A DNA stretch of 64,000 nt from Eutreptiella sp. 'Long Island Sound 2002'. Lineage: Eukaryota; Euglenozoa; Euglenophyceae; Eutreptiales; Eutreptiaceae. Below, piece by piece: positions 24,858 through 38,903 of the stretch (its first letter is position 1; each line of letters begins with the position of its first letter). The stretch lies in assembly GCA_964036045.1 (NCBI GenBank), contig OZ038379.1:85519939-85583938 (forward strand), given 5' to 3'. Under the pieces are notes generated by a model. It saw nothing but the letters and a program-made list of their open reading frames with translations, was not told the DNA's origin and did not search any database. Both the position numbers and the translations under genes were made by a program.

Positions 24858-25634
24858 GGAATGCTGCACATGCCGCAGCCACCAAGCGTGCCACCGGTAC
24901 GGCCTGCGGCATCCCCGGCCGCGGCGGCGAGGCCGGCCCCGAAAGCAGCGCCCAAGCCGCCGCCCAAGAGGAGCCCCCCGCCTCAGTATGGCGCCTATGC
25001 CAACATTCGGTATGTGCTGCAGCACTTCGGCGGTGACTTGGCCACGGAGCAGCGTGGGACGAAGACGATCAACGTCTGCCCCTGGTCTCGGCCGGATGGG
25101 GCTGGTCACTGCACATGGAGAGCTGGCAAGCACTGCCGGCCCACCCACCTCCACCCCAAGGACCTGCTGGACCACATCCAGCGGGACCATGCGGCTGATC
25201 CGGCGCAACGGGATCAGGCGCTGGCCATGCTGGCTGGCGTTATGCCGGGGGGCCAGGCGGGGCCTTTCGCGTCGGCCCAGGCGAGGTCCAGAGCGCTCAT
25301 GTTGCCCACGGGTGCCCGCCCTGCGGCGGAGCGCGGGGCGTCGCCGTCGGCGGCGCAGTCTGGAGCGATTGGGTCTGCAGCACGGCGTGGGGCGGTGACT
25401 TCTACGGGGAGTACAGCGGCAAGTACATCCGGCGGACAGGCAGAGGGGGAGCCCGCCGCATCTGCCGGGTCTCAGCAGACAACGGCCGCCTCGGGCGGAG
25501 GCCCACGGGGACAGGGGCCACCTCGCCAGCCACCCGCGCCGGGTGCGGCTGGTCCCTCTGAACCTGCTGGTGGCCCCCCTCCGTCCAGTGATCCGGATCC
25601 GGCGGGGGGCCCCGGTCCACACGTGCAGCCATGA
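24858..25634 (+). pseudogene. LINE: Pro/Ala linker and Cys/His-rich segment
   Basis: The frame after the poly-G run begins GMLHMPQPPS, passes a Pro/Ala/Lys-rich linker and enters a compact Cys/His cluster: INVCPW, GHCTW, KHCRPTHLHPKDLLDHIQRDH. The closing L-x2-H-x4-H spacing resembles the second half of a C2H2 finger, and zinc fingers are common just upstream of LINE endonucleases or RTs. A long Ser/Gly/Ala/Pro-rich tail follows. A TGA at 25632 separates it from the endonuclease, which is in the same frame only ten codons later, so one polyprotein is likely. Confidence 0.5.
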
Positions 25635-27038
25635 AGGGGCCCCGCCTCCGACACCCGAGCGGCGGTGTCCTTGAACGTCCAGGGCTCGATGCGGGGGGAC
25701 GGCGTACCAGTGGCCCCAGGTATGCTTGACGGTGAGGCGGTGGCGGCGGGCGTCATGAAGGCCGAGGGTGCCATCCTGGGCCTCTTCCAGGAGACCGGCC
25801 TGCAGGACCCTCAGGGTGTGGTGCACTCGGAGAATCAGTGGCGTCACCACGGGTATCATGCGTACCCAGGGGTGGATGCCCGGGCAGCGTCGGCGGCAGC
25901 GGTGCGCGGCGGGCTCTTGATTGCCCTTCGGGCGGACGTGTTCGCCGCGGAGGAAGTTCGAGACATCGTGGACATCGTGCCGGGCAAGGCCATGGCCCTC
26001 GATGTGGTGACCGCAGGTGGCACCCTCACGGTCATCAACGTCCACGGCCCGGGCAGCGGCGGCGACTCCTGGGCGTCTAAGGCGTCCTTCTGGGCTGACG
26101 TGGCCATGTACGCAACGGCCAAGAGCGCGGGTGGCACCAGGGCCGTGCTCCTCGGGTGGGACTTCAACGTGTGGCTGGAGTCCCCGTGGCACCCCACCAC
26201 GAGGAGGTTCCAAGCCCTGTGGGAGTTGTGTGGTTTCCGCAGGGCAGGCCCGGAACGGGAGGAGGAGAGGAGGCCCACGAGGGCAGGGCACCGACTGGAC
26301 TCCTTCCTTCTGAACTCGCCTCTGGTCCCATGGGCGGCGCGTGAGCGCCCACACTTGGCGCCTGGGCGGTCTCCAGCGTAGCTGGGGTCGGATCATGGCC
26401 CTGTGGTCCTGGACCTCCCGCTGGCGGTGGCCGGCAAAGAGAGGGTCACCAGGATGGCCTACTCGCACGCCCAAGGCAAGCTGCATGCCATACGCCCGGA
26501 CTCCCCGGGGGTTCGTGAGGCGGCGGCGGCAGTACTGCAGAAGGCCTGCGGGGATCGGCGGCTGCAGGCGTGGCTCTCGTCAGACCACGACACCGTCACC
26601 ATGGGCACGTCGGAGGTGCAAGCGCTCTTTGACCTGCTCTTCGCCTTCCGTGACGACGTGTCCAGGGTCACGGGAGTGCGCATGCCATCAGGCGTGGACC
26701 CGCAGTACCCGTACGGGCAGGCGGAGACGGAGGCGTCTCTGGCCCAGGTCCTCTCGGATCAGCACGCCCTGGCCTGGCGCGCCCATCAGCTGTGGCAACG
26801 GGACGCGGCGGCGGCCGGACTCCACTCCCAGGAAGCGACTGCCTTGCTATAGCACCTCCGGCGGGTGGACCCCGACCTATCCCCCGCCTCGGTGGAGGAC
26901 CTACGTGCCGCGTTGGACCAACCGCTCCACCAGCTAGAGACACGCGTGGAGGAGCTGCGGGGTGTCCTCAGGAGCAACAGGCGCCGGTCCATCAAGGACT
27001 ATTGGCGGGGCAGGGTACCGGATCTGCAGCTCCGATAG
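25635..27038 (+). pseudogene. LINE: AP-type (APE/EEP) endonuclease and linker
   Basis: Makes the target-site nick that primes reverse transcription in APE-type LINEs. Visible motifs in order: SLNVQG (25668), LFQETGL with catalytic Glu at 25791-25793, VINVHGPG, GWDFNVW with Asp 26160-26162 and Asn 26166-26168, LDSFLLNS, and SDHGPV with Asp-His at 26391-26396. All expected catalytic positions are present. A TAG at 26379 splits the SDH motif from the rest in the same frame, and another TAG at 26850 interrupts the linker. The linker ends [15 protein letters not shown] at a TAG (27036); copy D has TGG (Trp) there. The run of G at 27049-27055 then moves the frame into the RT. Confidence 0.85.
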
Positions 27039-27055
27039 ACGGCGATACGGGGGGG

Positions 27056-29605
27056 CCATCAACGTGGTGAACTATGCCCCGTCGGGCCTATGGTCCGTAC
27101 GCGTCCGCGAGTCGGAGAAGGTGCTCTTGGAGGCCTCGGACGTCATTGGCGAGGTCCAGAGGTATTGGGAGGCGCTGTACGCCAAGCGGCCAGTGAACCT
27201 GCCGGCCTTCGAGCGGCTGGTCCGGGCCCACATTCCCAGGGGGGTGCCTGAGGAATGGAGGTCGGTACAGGACTACACCCTGCAGGACCTTAAAGACGCC
27301 GTGAGGCAGGCCGTGGCGGACGACAAAGCTCCGGGGTCCAACCGGGCCACGGCTGCCCTCATAGCAGAGCCGCCTGAACCGGTGCAGGGGCTCCTCGTGC
27401 ACACGTACAGGGCTATCCTGCGGGGTGCGGACGTCCCGGAGTCCTGGCACGAGGCCATTATCTGGCTGATGCCCAAGGGCACAGCCACGGGCAACCTGGA
27501 CGAGTATAGGCTGGTAGCGCTGGGGCACCAAGACATGCGAATGCTCATGACTCCCCTCATGCGGAGGTTCACAGTTGTCGTGGCACGCAAGGGACTCCCT
27601 GCGGACTGGCAGTTCGGGGCCATGCCGGGCTCCACGGCGGCTGCCCCGGTGTTCGTGGCCCAGCGCAGGCTGCAGCGTGGGCAGGAGGAAAACCACGTCC
27701 TGGCCTTCAATGTGTCAAAAGCTTTTGACACAGCGCCGCACGGGGCGCTGGCGCTCCTCCTGCGCCACATGGGAGTCCCGGAAGGGCTCATCAGGCTCTT
27801 CCACACCCTCAGCTGCGGATCTCGGGTGCGCATCGTCACCGCACACGGCCCGACGCCGAGCATTCGGCTCCACAGGGGCCTGCGGCAGGGCAGTGCGGAG
27901 AGCGCTGTGCTCTACCTCCTCCTCTTAGAACCTCTCCTGCGGAGGCTTGCCTGCAAGGCGCGGGGAGATGCTCGCCATGCGGTGCCAGCCCTGGTGCAGG
28001 CGTACTATGATGACCTCTTGTTGATAGCGCACTCCCTGCCGCAATTCCTGGAGTATGCAGCGGCGATAGCGCGGTATCTCACGGACATGGGCATGTCCCT
28101 CCACGTCGGCAAATGCGCCTATGCCAATACTGCTCGCATCCAATCGATCATGGTGTGCCTGAGCCCAGGGAACACGGCGGCCCCATGGGTATGCTTACGT
28201 GCCAAGGGCACATTACCATACTTGGGCCTGCGCCTCGATCCCAGGGGGGTGGCGACCATGAAGGAGAAATATGTACCCCAGTGTGAAGCTCTGCTGGGCT
28301 GGTGTAAGAACACGTTGGGGCCGGCGTCGGTGCCTCATGAGGTGATGGCGGCTGTGGTTGGAGGCATCGTGCGGTACGCGGCGCCCTACCTGTCCGACGC
28401 GGCGGAGGCGGTGATCAAACCGAATACTGCCATCAAGGCTGCAGCCTTGCAATTCGAGAAGCTGCCCAAGGACCTGTCCAACGTAGCGGTGCGGTCGGGT
28501 CATGGGTTACGGTTGGCGGATGTCCAGGTTATCTGCCGCGACTCCGTCGTGGCGACCATGGCTCAACTCACCCACCACAGGTCGACGACAGTCCGGGATG
28601 AGCTGCGGGCCATGCTCCGGGACATGCACGTGCCGTACGGAGTGTGCGGGCAGTTCATGGTGCCCTCTGCGTCATTCGCCACGCACGCTGGCAATACGTG
28701 GGTGGACAGGGTACTCCGGGCGATGGGGACGTTGCGCGTAGGACTTCTCATGCCATCGTCAGTGTACTCGTGTGTACACGCCCATCTGCCGCAGGTGCAG
28801 TGGGCGGGGCGGAAGTGGGTTTCCCAATCCTATTCCTTCAAGGGTAGCGACATCTGCGTTCTCTCGGGGCCCCGCACAGATGCGGCGGTACAGTCCCTGA
28901 CTGATCCCGCAAATGACCTCCTGCATGCGCGGCTCCCCTGTCGTGCGCCTGGGCACTGGGCTGTCCAGCTGCAGGAGTCTCATGAGGACCACCTGCACCT
29001 TCCGCACGCAGAAGTAGGGCCCCATCAGCTGGACCACGTGTGGTTCACGGGGCTCCGCGACGTCTTCCGCCCGCAGCTGCCTAGTCCGTTGACTCACCGG
29101 CTAATTCACCCGGTGCGCCGAAAGAAGGCCAGCAAACGCAATAGACAGTCCACTGCAAGGGACGTGTATGTGGTGGGCGGGTACAGGGAGGAAGGATGGG
29201 ACCCAGCCAACCCGGGGCTATCCATGCCGTTCGTCCCGCTAGCCGCCCTCCTGTTTCTGTTGGGGGACGTCTTTGAGGGTTACCAGCAGCAAGACGATCC
29301 GGCGTCAGTCCCCCTACTCACTCCACACGCCGGGGGCGGCATAAACCCGTCACCACTGTGGGTTGCGCACGGGCGGCCAGCGTTTTCCAGGGCATGCCCG
29401 GCAGTGCACGGGTGCAGCGAGTGGGCAATTGTCCTTCTGCTACCAGCACGCCCTGTCCCGGATTCGGATGAGTACCCGGTCCCGGAAGTGGTTCGGATGT
29501 CCAACGTGCCGCACGATCCTCACGTCGCCGTCACGTCGTTGCGTGATGGCGGCGCGGTGGAACAGGGATCTGTGGTGGTGTACCAGCCCTCCTGCTCCGC
29601 AACGG
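27056..29605 (+). pseudogene. LINE: reverse transcriptase
   Basis: Open from the G run for about 850 codons. RT motifs in order: IIWLMPKG and LDEYRLVALG (about 27460-27530), FNVSKAFDTAPHG (block A, about 27706-27745), GLRQGSAESAVLYLL (about 27876-27920), AYYDDLLLIAHS (block C, Asp-Asp at 28009-28014) and KGTLPYLGLRLDP (about 28204-28240). The catalytic YxDD box is intact. In block A the residue expected to be the first catalytic Asp of D-x2-KAFD is Asn (AAT, 27709-27711), one base away from GAT, so this copy is probably inactive. The thumb and C-terminal extension up to the frame change at TTTT (29606-29609) include a basic VRRKKASKRNRQS stretch. Copy C carries the homologous end and continues without a shift at this point. 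Confidence 0.92.
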
Positions 29606-29609
29606 TTTT

Positions 29610-30891
29610 GGGGGGCGGAGTATACCACCGCCATGGACGCCATCAAGTCAGTCTGTGGATGTGACCTGGCCTGGAGACCACATGCGGTGTATCGGCCGAA
29701 GGTAGTCCTGTCCCAGGTGCTCACGGCCTCCAGTGCGGCGTCCCTTGGAAGGGTGGTGCAGCGCCCCCACTCCGACGTGGCGTGGCTGGAACCCCACCGG
29801 TACTGCTGGGTGCAGGTGGCGACTAAAGTCACATCGTCTGACGCGTCGCCCCAGGGAGACGACGCCACAAACGTGGCGGTTGCCAGCCACGGAGTCCCCA
29901 CGTGGATGGGTGCCATCTACGGCACGGTCCCGGAGGCATAGATCATCGGCGCGGCCGCATACCCGTTGCACACGCCCCCGTCAGCGTGCACGGTGCACGT
30001 GGTGGATGCGTCCATCATAGGAGCGCATCTCCGCAGGGCGCAGGAGGCCCTGTACCGTGGCATCAAGGGGCGGACATCACATCTGGTCAACCAGCACGCA
30101 CTGAGCTGGATAGTGGAGGGGCTGCGGCGGCTGCCACGCCGAGTTGGGGGGCCGCACCACTGGGTGGTGAGGCAGAGCTCGCACTTGGCGGCGGTCCCGC
30201 TCGAGGCGCCGGACTCTGCCGCGGCCCGTGCAATGGCCCCGCCTGTCCATCTCGTCCTACCAAAGGAGCACGCCATCCTCTTGGTGCCGGGGGATAATGG
30301 AGAGCTCGAGCCGCGTGTGCCATCCATGCAAGCCCTTCAGCAAGTCCGGGAGATGGAGTGGCGTTCGCTAGCGGCACGTACCAGGGCGCACACGCCACTG
30401 GCTGGCGCCTGCAAGGCGGTGCCCCTGGGAGCTGTACACCACGGCCCAACGCACAGAAATATGCTGCGGGCACGTGACGGCCGCTTGTCCACAATGCAGG
30501 TCATGCGACGGTGGAGACAGAAGTTCACGCGTATGGCAATACCGGCCCACCCCTGTATCTTCTGTGGGGGGCCGGGGGAGGACATTGGCCACATGCGCCT
30601 GCTGTGTGCGCGGGACGAGGAGGTGGCTGGGCTCCTGTGCAGGCGTGTGGAGGAGTTCACGGCGGAGCTACCCCTGACAGACAGGGCGGTGGAGTTCGTG
30701 GCGTGGAGGGAGCACGGCTGCAGGTGGACTGAATCCCTGATGGCGGGTGTCGTCCCCGGGGACCTGAAGCGGCTGTTCGCTGCGGTGCGAGCGGCGTCGT
30801 CCCGGGGCCCTGCCAAGGCTAGGCTCTTTGTGGAGGACATGGTCCAGATTGGGGAAGATGTGTATGCCCGCAGGAACCATCGGCTCACCTA
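29610..30891 (+). pseudogene. LINE: RNase H domain and zinc motif
   Basis: RNase H would remove the RNA strand of the cDNA hybrid. The frame continues from [14 protein letters not shown]. Carboxylates in RNase H order: Asp in KVTSSDAS (29840-29842), the expected Glu in PEA[10 protein letters not shown], Asp in [11 protein letters not shown] (30005-30007) and Asp in EAPDSAAARA (30212-30214). The Glu codon is TAG here (29939-29941); copy C has GAG (46768-46770). Downstream lies a perfect C-x2-C-x8-H-x4-C motif (Cys 30554, Cys 30563, His 30590, Cys 30605), similar to zinc motifs found at the C-terminus of many LINE proteins, including those linked to restriction-like endonucleases. The frame ends at TAG 30889, which is CAG in copy C. 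Confidence 0.8.
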
Positions 30892-31961
30892 GATCATGCA
30901 GCTGCCGATGCAAGATCGAAGGAGGGCGGTATACGCGTTCCTGCGAGGTGACACACCCTTCTGCCCGCCGGCAGGGAGGATCCAGCGGCGTCCGCCGTGG
31001 AACCCGTTTGCCGGCCTCCCCGGCGAACTGCGGGCAACCTTTCAAAGGGCACCGCTGCACGCACTGCTGGTGCGACGGTCGTGCATCGCGCACGAAGAGG
31101 CCATGTCCTTGTTCCCTCACTGGATGGCGGCGGTGGCGCAGGCCTTCAGCCAGTGGATCGGTTCCTGGGTGGCACGGGGACATCACGGCATTCAGGGAGT
31201 GGTCGCGCGTGGTGTCGGCGCAATCGTGGGCCCTGGTGCGTGGTACCATGGTGAGAAGCCCTGACGGCCAGAGTGATCCCTGGCTCCAGGTGTACGCCAA
31301 CCATCCAGCTGTGGGGAACGTCATGGGCTGGCCTTGCGAGGTCCTGCCGGTCCTTCAGCAACCTTTGTGCAGTCTCCCAATCCTGGCGGTGGCTGTCGTA
31401 CCTGACGTGGGTACGTTGTGGCTGTATGACCGGCAGCTGCGACGAGCCATACAAGCGGTCAAGGAGCGGCGGTCCATGGCAGTGTTAGTGGGCTCCAAGC
31501 AGCTAGCACGGGTACAAGGCGACGACGCGCAAGGCCACGTCACGGAGGCCATGTTCTCTCTGCCAGAGGGGGACGACCACGTGGCTGCTGATGCCCGTCA
31601 CACCCTTGACACCCTGGGCCTCGCGGCGGTCATTGAGGCTCGGGCGGGAGAACAACGCTTGGTTCTAGCATCCGCCGGGGGCCCGGGGCGGGACGGGGTT
31701 GATGTCATCGGGGAGGTCTTACGGGACTACGGTTGGGAGCTCCTGGCGCATGGCACACACAGCCCCAAAGTTGCGCGGTGGCCCCGGCTCTTTGAGAGCC
31801 CGCCGGTGATGCCCGACGGGCGACCGATACTCCGCCCGGTGTCCACGTGGGAGGAAGCGAGGCGCAGCCTCCTCAGTTGTGCCACAGCACGCACGCTGGC
31901 GGGTGCTTTGCTCGGACTCCAGGACGCGTGCTGCGATGTATGGCAGGACCTGTGGTCGTAG
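30892..31961 (+). pseudogene. LINE: C-terminal region of the polyprotein
   Basis: Reading resumes directly after TAG 30889 (IMQLPMQDRRRAVYAFLRG). An extra G in the run 31176-31179, against three G in copy C, moves the frame, after which DITAFREWSRVVSAQSW continues to a TAG (31959). Copy C ends at the same TAG, so this is probably the true polyprotein end. Recognisable features are few: PPWNPFAGLPGELR, a Trp-rich segment and an acidic EGDDHVAADARHTLD stretch. I find no clear RPD...D restriction-like endonuclease core. Conservation between copies B and C over more than 350 codons supports real coding. Confidence 0.7.
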
Positions 31962-31993
31962 TGTTGTGATGGTAGCTGCGTTCCGTCCGGTCT

Positions 31994-32344
31994 GTGCTTC
32001 CGCAGCGATGCCACGGGTGCGGGGAAACGGCGTCCGTTTGGGTTCATCAATGTGCCTCCGTCCCACTATGCGGGACATGTAAGGAGCGTGCCGATAGGGG
32101 GTGGCCTAAGGCGAGGTGGGCACTGCGGCACTCTGGACAGATGTCCTCAAGTGCCTGGAAGACAATCCAGGGTGGCCTAAAGAGTGTCCGAGTGGAAGGG
32201 GTACGGTGCCCTTGTGCGCCGTCGGCAGCCCTGCCCTTGCTGCTGTGGTGGGCGGCTCTGGAGGGCGACTCGCGGATACTTTGGTTGTGGCATCACGGAG
32301 GAAATGGTGACGGCGTGGTGGGGGCCGGGGATGATGCAGATTGA
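31994..32344 (+). CDS. Small Cys-rich ORF downstream of LINE polyprotein
   Basis: A 116-codon frame begins after a TAG near 31973; no ATG is evident, and the first usable codon is GTG at 31994. The N-terminus has a Cys cluster RCHGCGETASV...HQCASVPLCGTCK (C-x2-C...C...C-x2-C) that looks like a small zinc-binding fold. The rest is Trp/Leu-rich and ends GAGDDAD. The frame and its length are preserved in copy C (44365-44724, minus) with few changes. It could be a separate ORF or the end of the polyprotein reached by frameshifting. Its TGA overlaps the ATG of the next ORF as TGATG. Confidence 0.4.
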   Translation: MLPQRCHGCGETASVWVHQCASVPLCGTCKERADRGWPKARWALRHSGQMSSSAWKTIQGGLKSVRVEGVRCPCAPSAALPLLLWWAALEGDSRILWLWHHGGNGDGVVGAGDDAD

Positions 32345-32583
32345 TGGGGTTAGAGATTGTGGGTGCACCTGCTACTGTCCCTACGCTGGACGCAGCGGAG
32401 GGGGTAGCACCTGAGAAGCAGTGCCCTCATGGCCTGATTGTGCGGTACTGGCAGGCGACGTATGACGGCCAACGCGATGTGACAGGTTGTGCCGGCCCGA
32501 TGGTGAGCCGTACTGCCCCCGTGCATGAGGGTCGGACAGGGATGCTTCACCCGCCTGCCCCGGGTCGCCGCATACAGCAGTGA
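32344..32583 (+). CDS. 79-codon ORF in LINE 3' region, TGATG-coupled
   Basis: Starts at the ATG inside TGATG (32342-32346) and reads [20 protein letters not shown] to a TGA after GRRIQQ. Copy C (44126-44365, minus) keeps the same start, length and most residues. Copy A keeps the frame and extends it because the stop codon is TGG. Overlapping stop/start pairs are used for translational coupling in some LINEs. No domain is recognisable, and conservation at DNA level may be enough to explain it. Confidence 0.3.
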   Translation: MGLEIVGAPATVPTLDAAEGVAPEKQCPHGLIVRYWQATYDGQRDVTGCAGPMVSRTAPVHEGRTGMLHPPAPGRRIQQ

Positions 32584-35021
<2,438 letters not shown>

Positions 35022-35246
35022 TCCAATCTACACCCCTCTCCCAACTCTAGGTGGCTCCACCACACGGCTCTAAGGTACGTGCGAAGGGCACAAAGTTGTG
35101 CATACATGTGCTGGAAGGGGCTAAACTCGGTCAAAACGGGCTCAAAACGGGTTAAAAACACTTGTGTGAGCATCATAAATGGTCCAAGTTCACTTTTGGA
35201 AAAACACGTTTTTCACCCATTTTTGACCCATTGTTGGTCCCAAAAC

Positions 35247-35809
35247 CACGGTGGGGCGACTACAACCGGTCCTGATGCGACATACCCCCCAGCTATCTGT
35301 CAAAACTCGGGGGGGGGGGAGAGTTGGGGGGGGGGTCCGGCCGGGAGTCTCGGGGGGTCCGGCTGTGGGTCGGGGGGGGGTCCTACCAGGGGTCTGGGGG
35401 GGGTCCTGCCGGGGGTCGGGGGGGAGGTCTGGCCGGGGGTCAGGGGGGCGTCGGATGGGGTGAGGGGGTGGGGGTTAGGGTTAGGGTTGGGGTTAAGGTA
35501 AGGGTTAAGGTTAGCCCCAGGGTTAGGGTTGGCCCTAGGGTTAGGGTTAGGGTTAGGGTTAGGGTTGCTATTAGGCCCTGCAGCCCTCCTATAGCCCAAA
35601 TATGAATTCTCTACAAAATTTTGAGCATTTTGAGTATAAACACATAGTATGAAAAAAAAAAAAAAGGGCGCCTTTGGCGCCGGACAGTTTTCTCTAGGGA
35701 CACTTGCTGGTGGCCGACCCGGCACCTCTATCTTTCAAAACCCGGGGGGGGGGGGAGCGCTGGGGGTGTCGCATACAAGGACCGGGCCCGGCCGCCCCCC
35801 CCCCCCGTG
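35247..35809. mobile_element. 563-bp TIR element with 8-bp target duplications and telomeric insert
   Basis: Inserted into TIR copy b. Direct repeats CCCAAAAC lie at 35239-35246 and 35810-35817, and the uninterrupted form of the target is seen in copy d near 38085-38100. The ends are imperfect inverted repeats of roughly 45 bp: the left begins CACGGTGGGG and contains CCGGTCCTGATGCGACA; the complement of the right begins CACGGGGGGG and contains CCGGTCCTTGTATGCGACA. The interior holds G-rich tandem repeats, TTAGGG-type repeats and an A14 run. An 8-bp duplication with CA...TG ends suits a hAT-like non-autonomous element; no transposase is present. Confidence 0.75.
35472..35567 (+). repeat. Interstitial telomere-like (TTAGGG) tract
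   Basis: Four perfect consecutive GGGTTA units near 35537-35567 and several degenerate ones (GGGTTAAGG, GGGTTGG, CCCTAGGG) upstream. It lies inside the 563-bp TIR element, so it may have arrived by transposition rather than by telomere fusion. It suggests TTAGGG telomeres in this genome. Confidence 0.85.
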
Positions 35810-36300
35810 CCCAAAACGGCCCATTTTCAAGGCATTTTGGGATTTTCCATGGCCCAAAACGCGCCACCACGGGCTCAAAACGGCCTAAAAACACTTGTTT
35901 GAGCATCCAGAGTGGTCTAGGAACAACTTTGGAAAAATTGTTTTTTTTCGCCCTGGGGACCGTGGTGGACCCACCGTTGGCCCCCACTGTGCGTGGGCTG
36001 GCCGGCCCTCCGGCCGCACCAAGTGACCACTGGTACGGGGGTCTAGGTGTCTCGTTGGGCAATTTGAAGGCTCGGAAACCATAAAAAGTGGGGGGTTGCG
36101 GGTGGACTAGGTGCCCTCGGAATTCGTTTTTGAGCCACGTAGCCCAAGATACGGCCCGTTCTTGGTTTTGAAGTGCTGGTGCACATTGCGCAGTTTTTGG
36201 GGCTTTTTGGCGCCTTTTTGGGCCGTTTCTCGGACATATCGTGGAGTTAGAGGGAACCAAAGGTCCCTTGGTCACGAGAAAGTCAAGCCGCACGTGGAGT

Positions 36301-36500
36301 NNNNNNNNNNNNNNNNNNNNNNNNNNNNNNNNNNNNNNNNNNNNNNNNNNNNNNNNNNNNNNNNNNNNNNNNNNNNNNNNNNNNNNNNNNNNNNNNNNNN
36401 NNNNNNNNNNNNNNNNNNNNNNNNNNNNNNNNNNNNNNNNNNNNNNNNNNNNNNNNNNNNNNNNNNNNNNNNNNNNNNNNNNNNNNNNNNNNNNNNNNNN
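36301..36500. other. Assembly gap (200 N)
   Basis: Exactly 200 unknown bases. A minus-strand TIR copy enters from the left and a plus-strand copy leaves on the right, so the gap lies at the centre of an inverted repeat and the true length is unknown. Confidence 1.
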
Positions 36501-37497
36501 CGTGTCAAAGAGCCCTCTAGTGCCCTTCAACTCCACGATATGTCCGAGAAAAGGTTTAAAAAGGCGCCAAAAAGCCCCAAAATCTGCGCCATGTGCACCA
36601 AAACCCCGAAACCAAGAACGGGCCGTATCTTGGGCTACGTGGCTCAAACCCGTATTCCGAGGGCAACTAGTCCACCGGCAACCCCCCACTTTTTGTGGTT
36701 TCCAAGCCTCAAAATCGCCCAACGAGCCGCCTAGACCCCTGTACCAGTGGTCACTTGGTACAGCCGAAGGGCCGCCCAGCCAACGGGGCCAACGGGGCCA
36801 ACGGTGGGTCCACTAGGGTCCCCGGGGTGACAAAAATGTTTTTTTTCAAAGTTGTTCCTAGACCACTTGGGATGCTCAAACAAGTGTTTTTAGGCCGTTT
36901 TCAGCCCGTGGCACGGGTTAGGGGCCACCGAAAATGCCATAATGCCTTGAAAATGGGCCGTTTCAGCACCAAAAATGGGTCAAAAATGGGTCAGGAACGC
37001 ACTTTTCCAAAAGTGATCGTGGACCATTTGGGATGCTAAAACAAGTGTTTTTAGCCCATTTTGAGCCTGTGGTGATGCATTATGGGCCATGGAAAATCCC
37101 AAAATGCCTTGAAAATGGGCCGTTTTGGGACCAGAAATGGGTCCAAAATGGGTCAAAAACGTGTCTTTCAAAAGTGATCGTAGACCATTTGGGATGCCCA
37201 GACAAGTGTTTTTCGCATTTTGAGCCCATCGCGACGGGTTTTGGCCCATGAAACTCCCAATATTCCTTGAAAAGGGGCCGTTTTGGGAGCAAAAATGGGT
37301 GAAAAATTGGTCCAAAACACATTTTTCCAAAAGTGATCTTGGACCATCCGGGGTGCACAAACAAGTGTTTTGGGCCAATTTTGAGCCCGTTTTGATCGAG
37401 TTTAGTTCCTTCCGCTACGTGTATGCACCAAGTTGTACCCTTCGCACGTACCTTAGAGTGGAGCCACGTAGAGTATGCGAGAGGGGTGTAGATTAGA

Positions 37498-37500
<3 letters not shown>
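36501..37500 (+). mobile_element. TIR-family element copy c
   Basis: The left part is lost in the N gap. It begins at the CGTGTCAAAGAGCCCT motif found in the other copies, holds four tandem 162-bp-type modules and ends GAGAGGGGTGTAGATTAGAGGA against (TA)n. Confidence 0.8.
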
Positions 37501-38897
<1,397 letters not shown>

Positions 38898-38903
38898 ATA
38901 TTA

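Noticed and set aside
19110-30891. UAG as a sense codon (recoding), suggested by the dominance of TAG among in-frame stops
   Set aside because: Other copies show three different codons (GAG, CAG, TGG) at TAG positions, TGA also occurs, and the shared polyprotein end is itself TAG. Point decay in GAG/CAG-rich coding DNA explains the bias.
35472-35567. Chromosome end or telomere fusion point
   Set aside because: The tract is short, degenerate and lies inside a 563-bp unit with inverted ends and target duplications, so transposition is a simpler origin.
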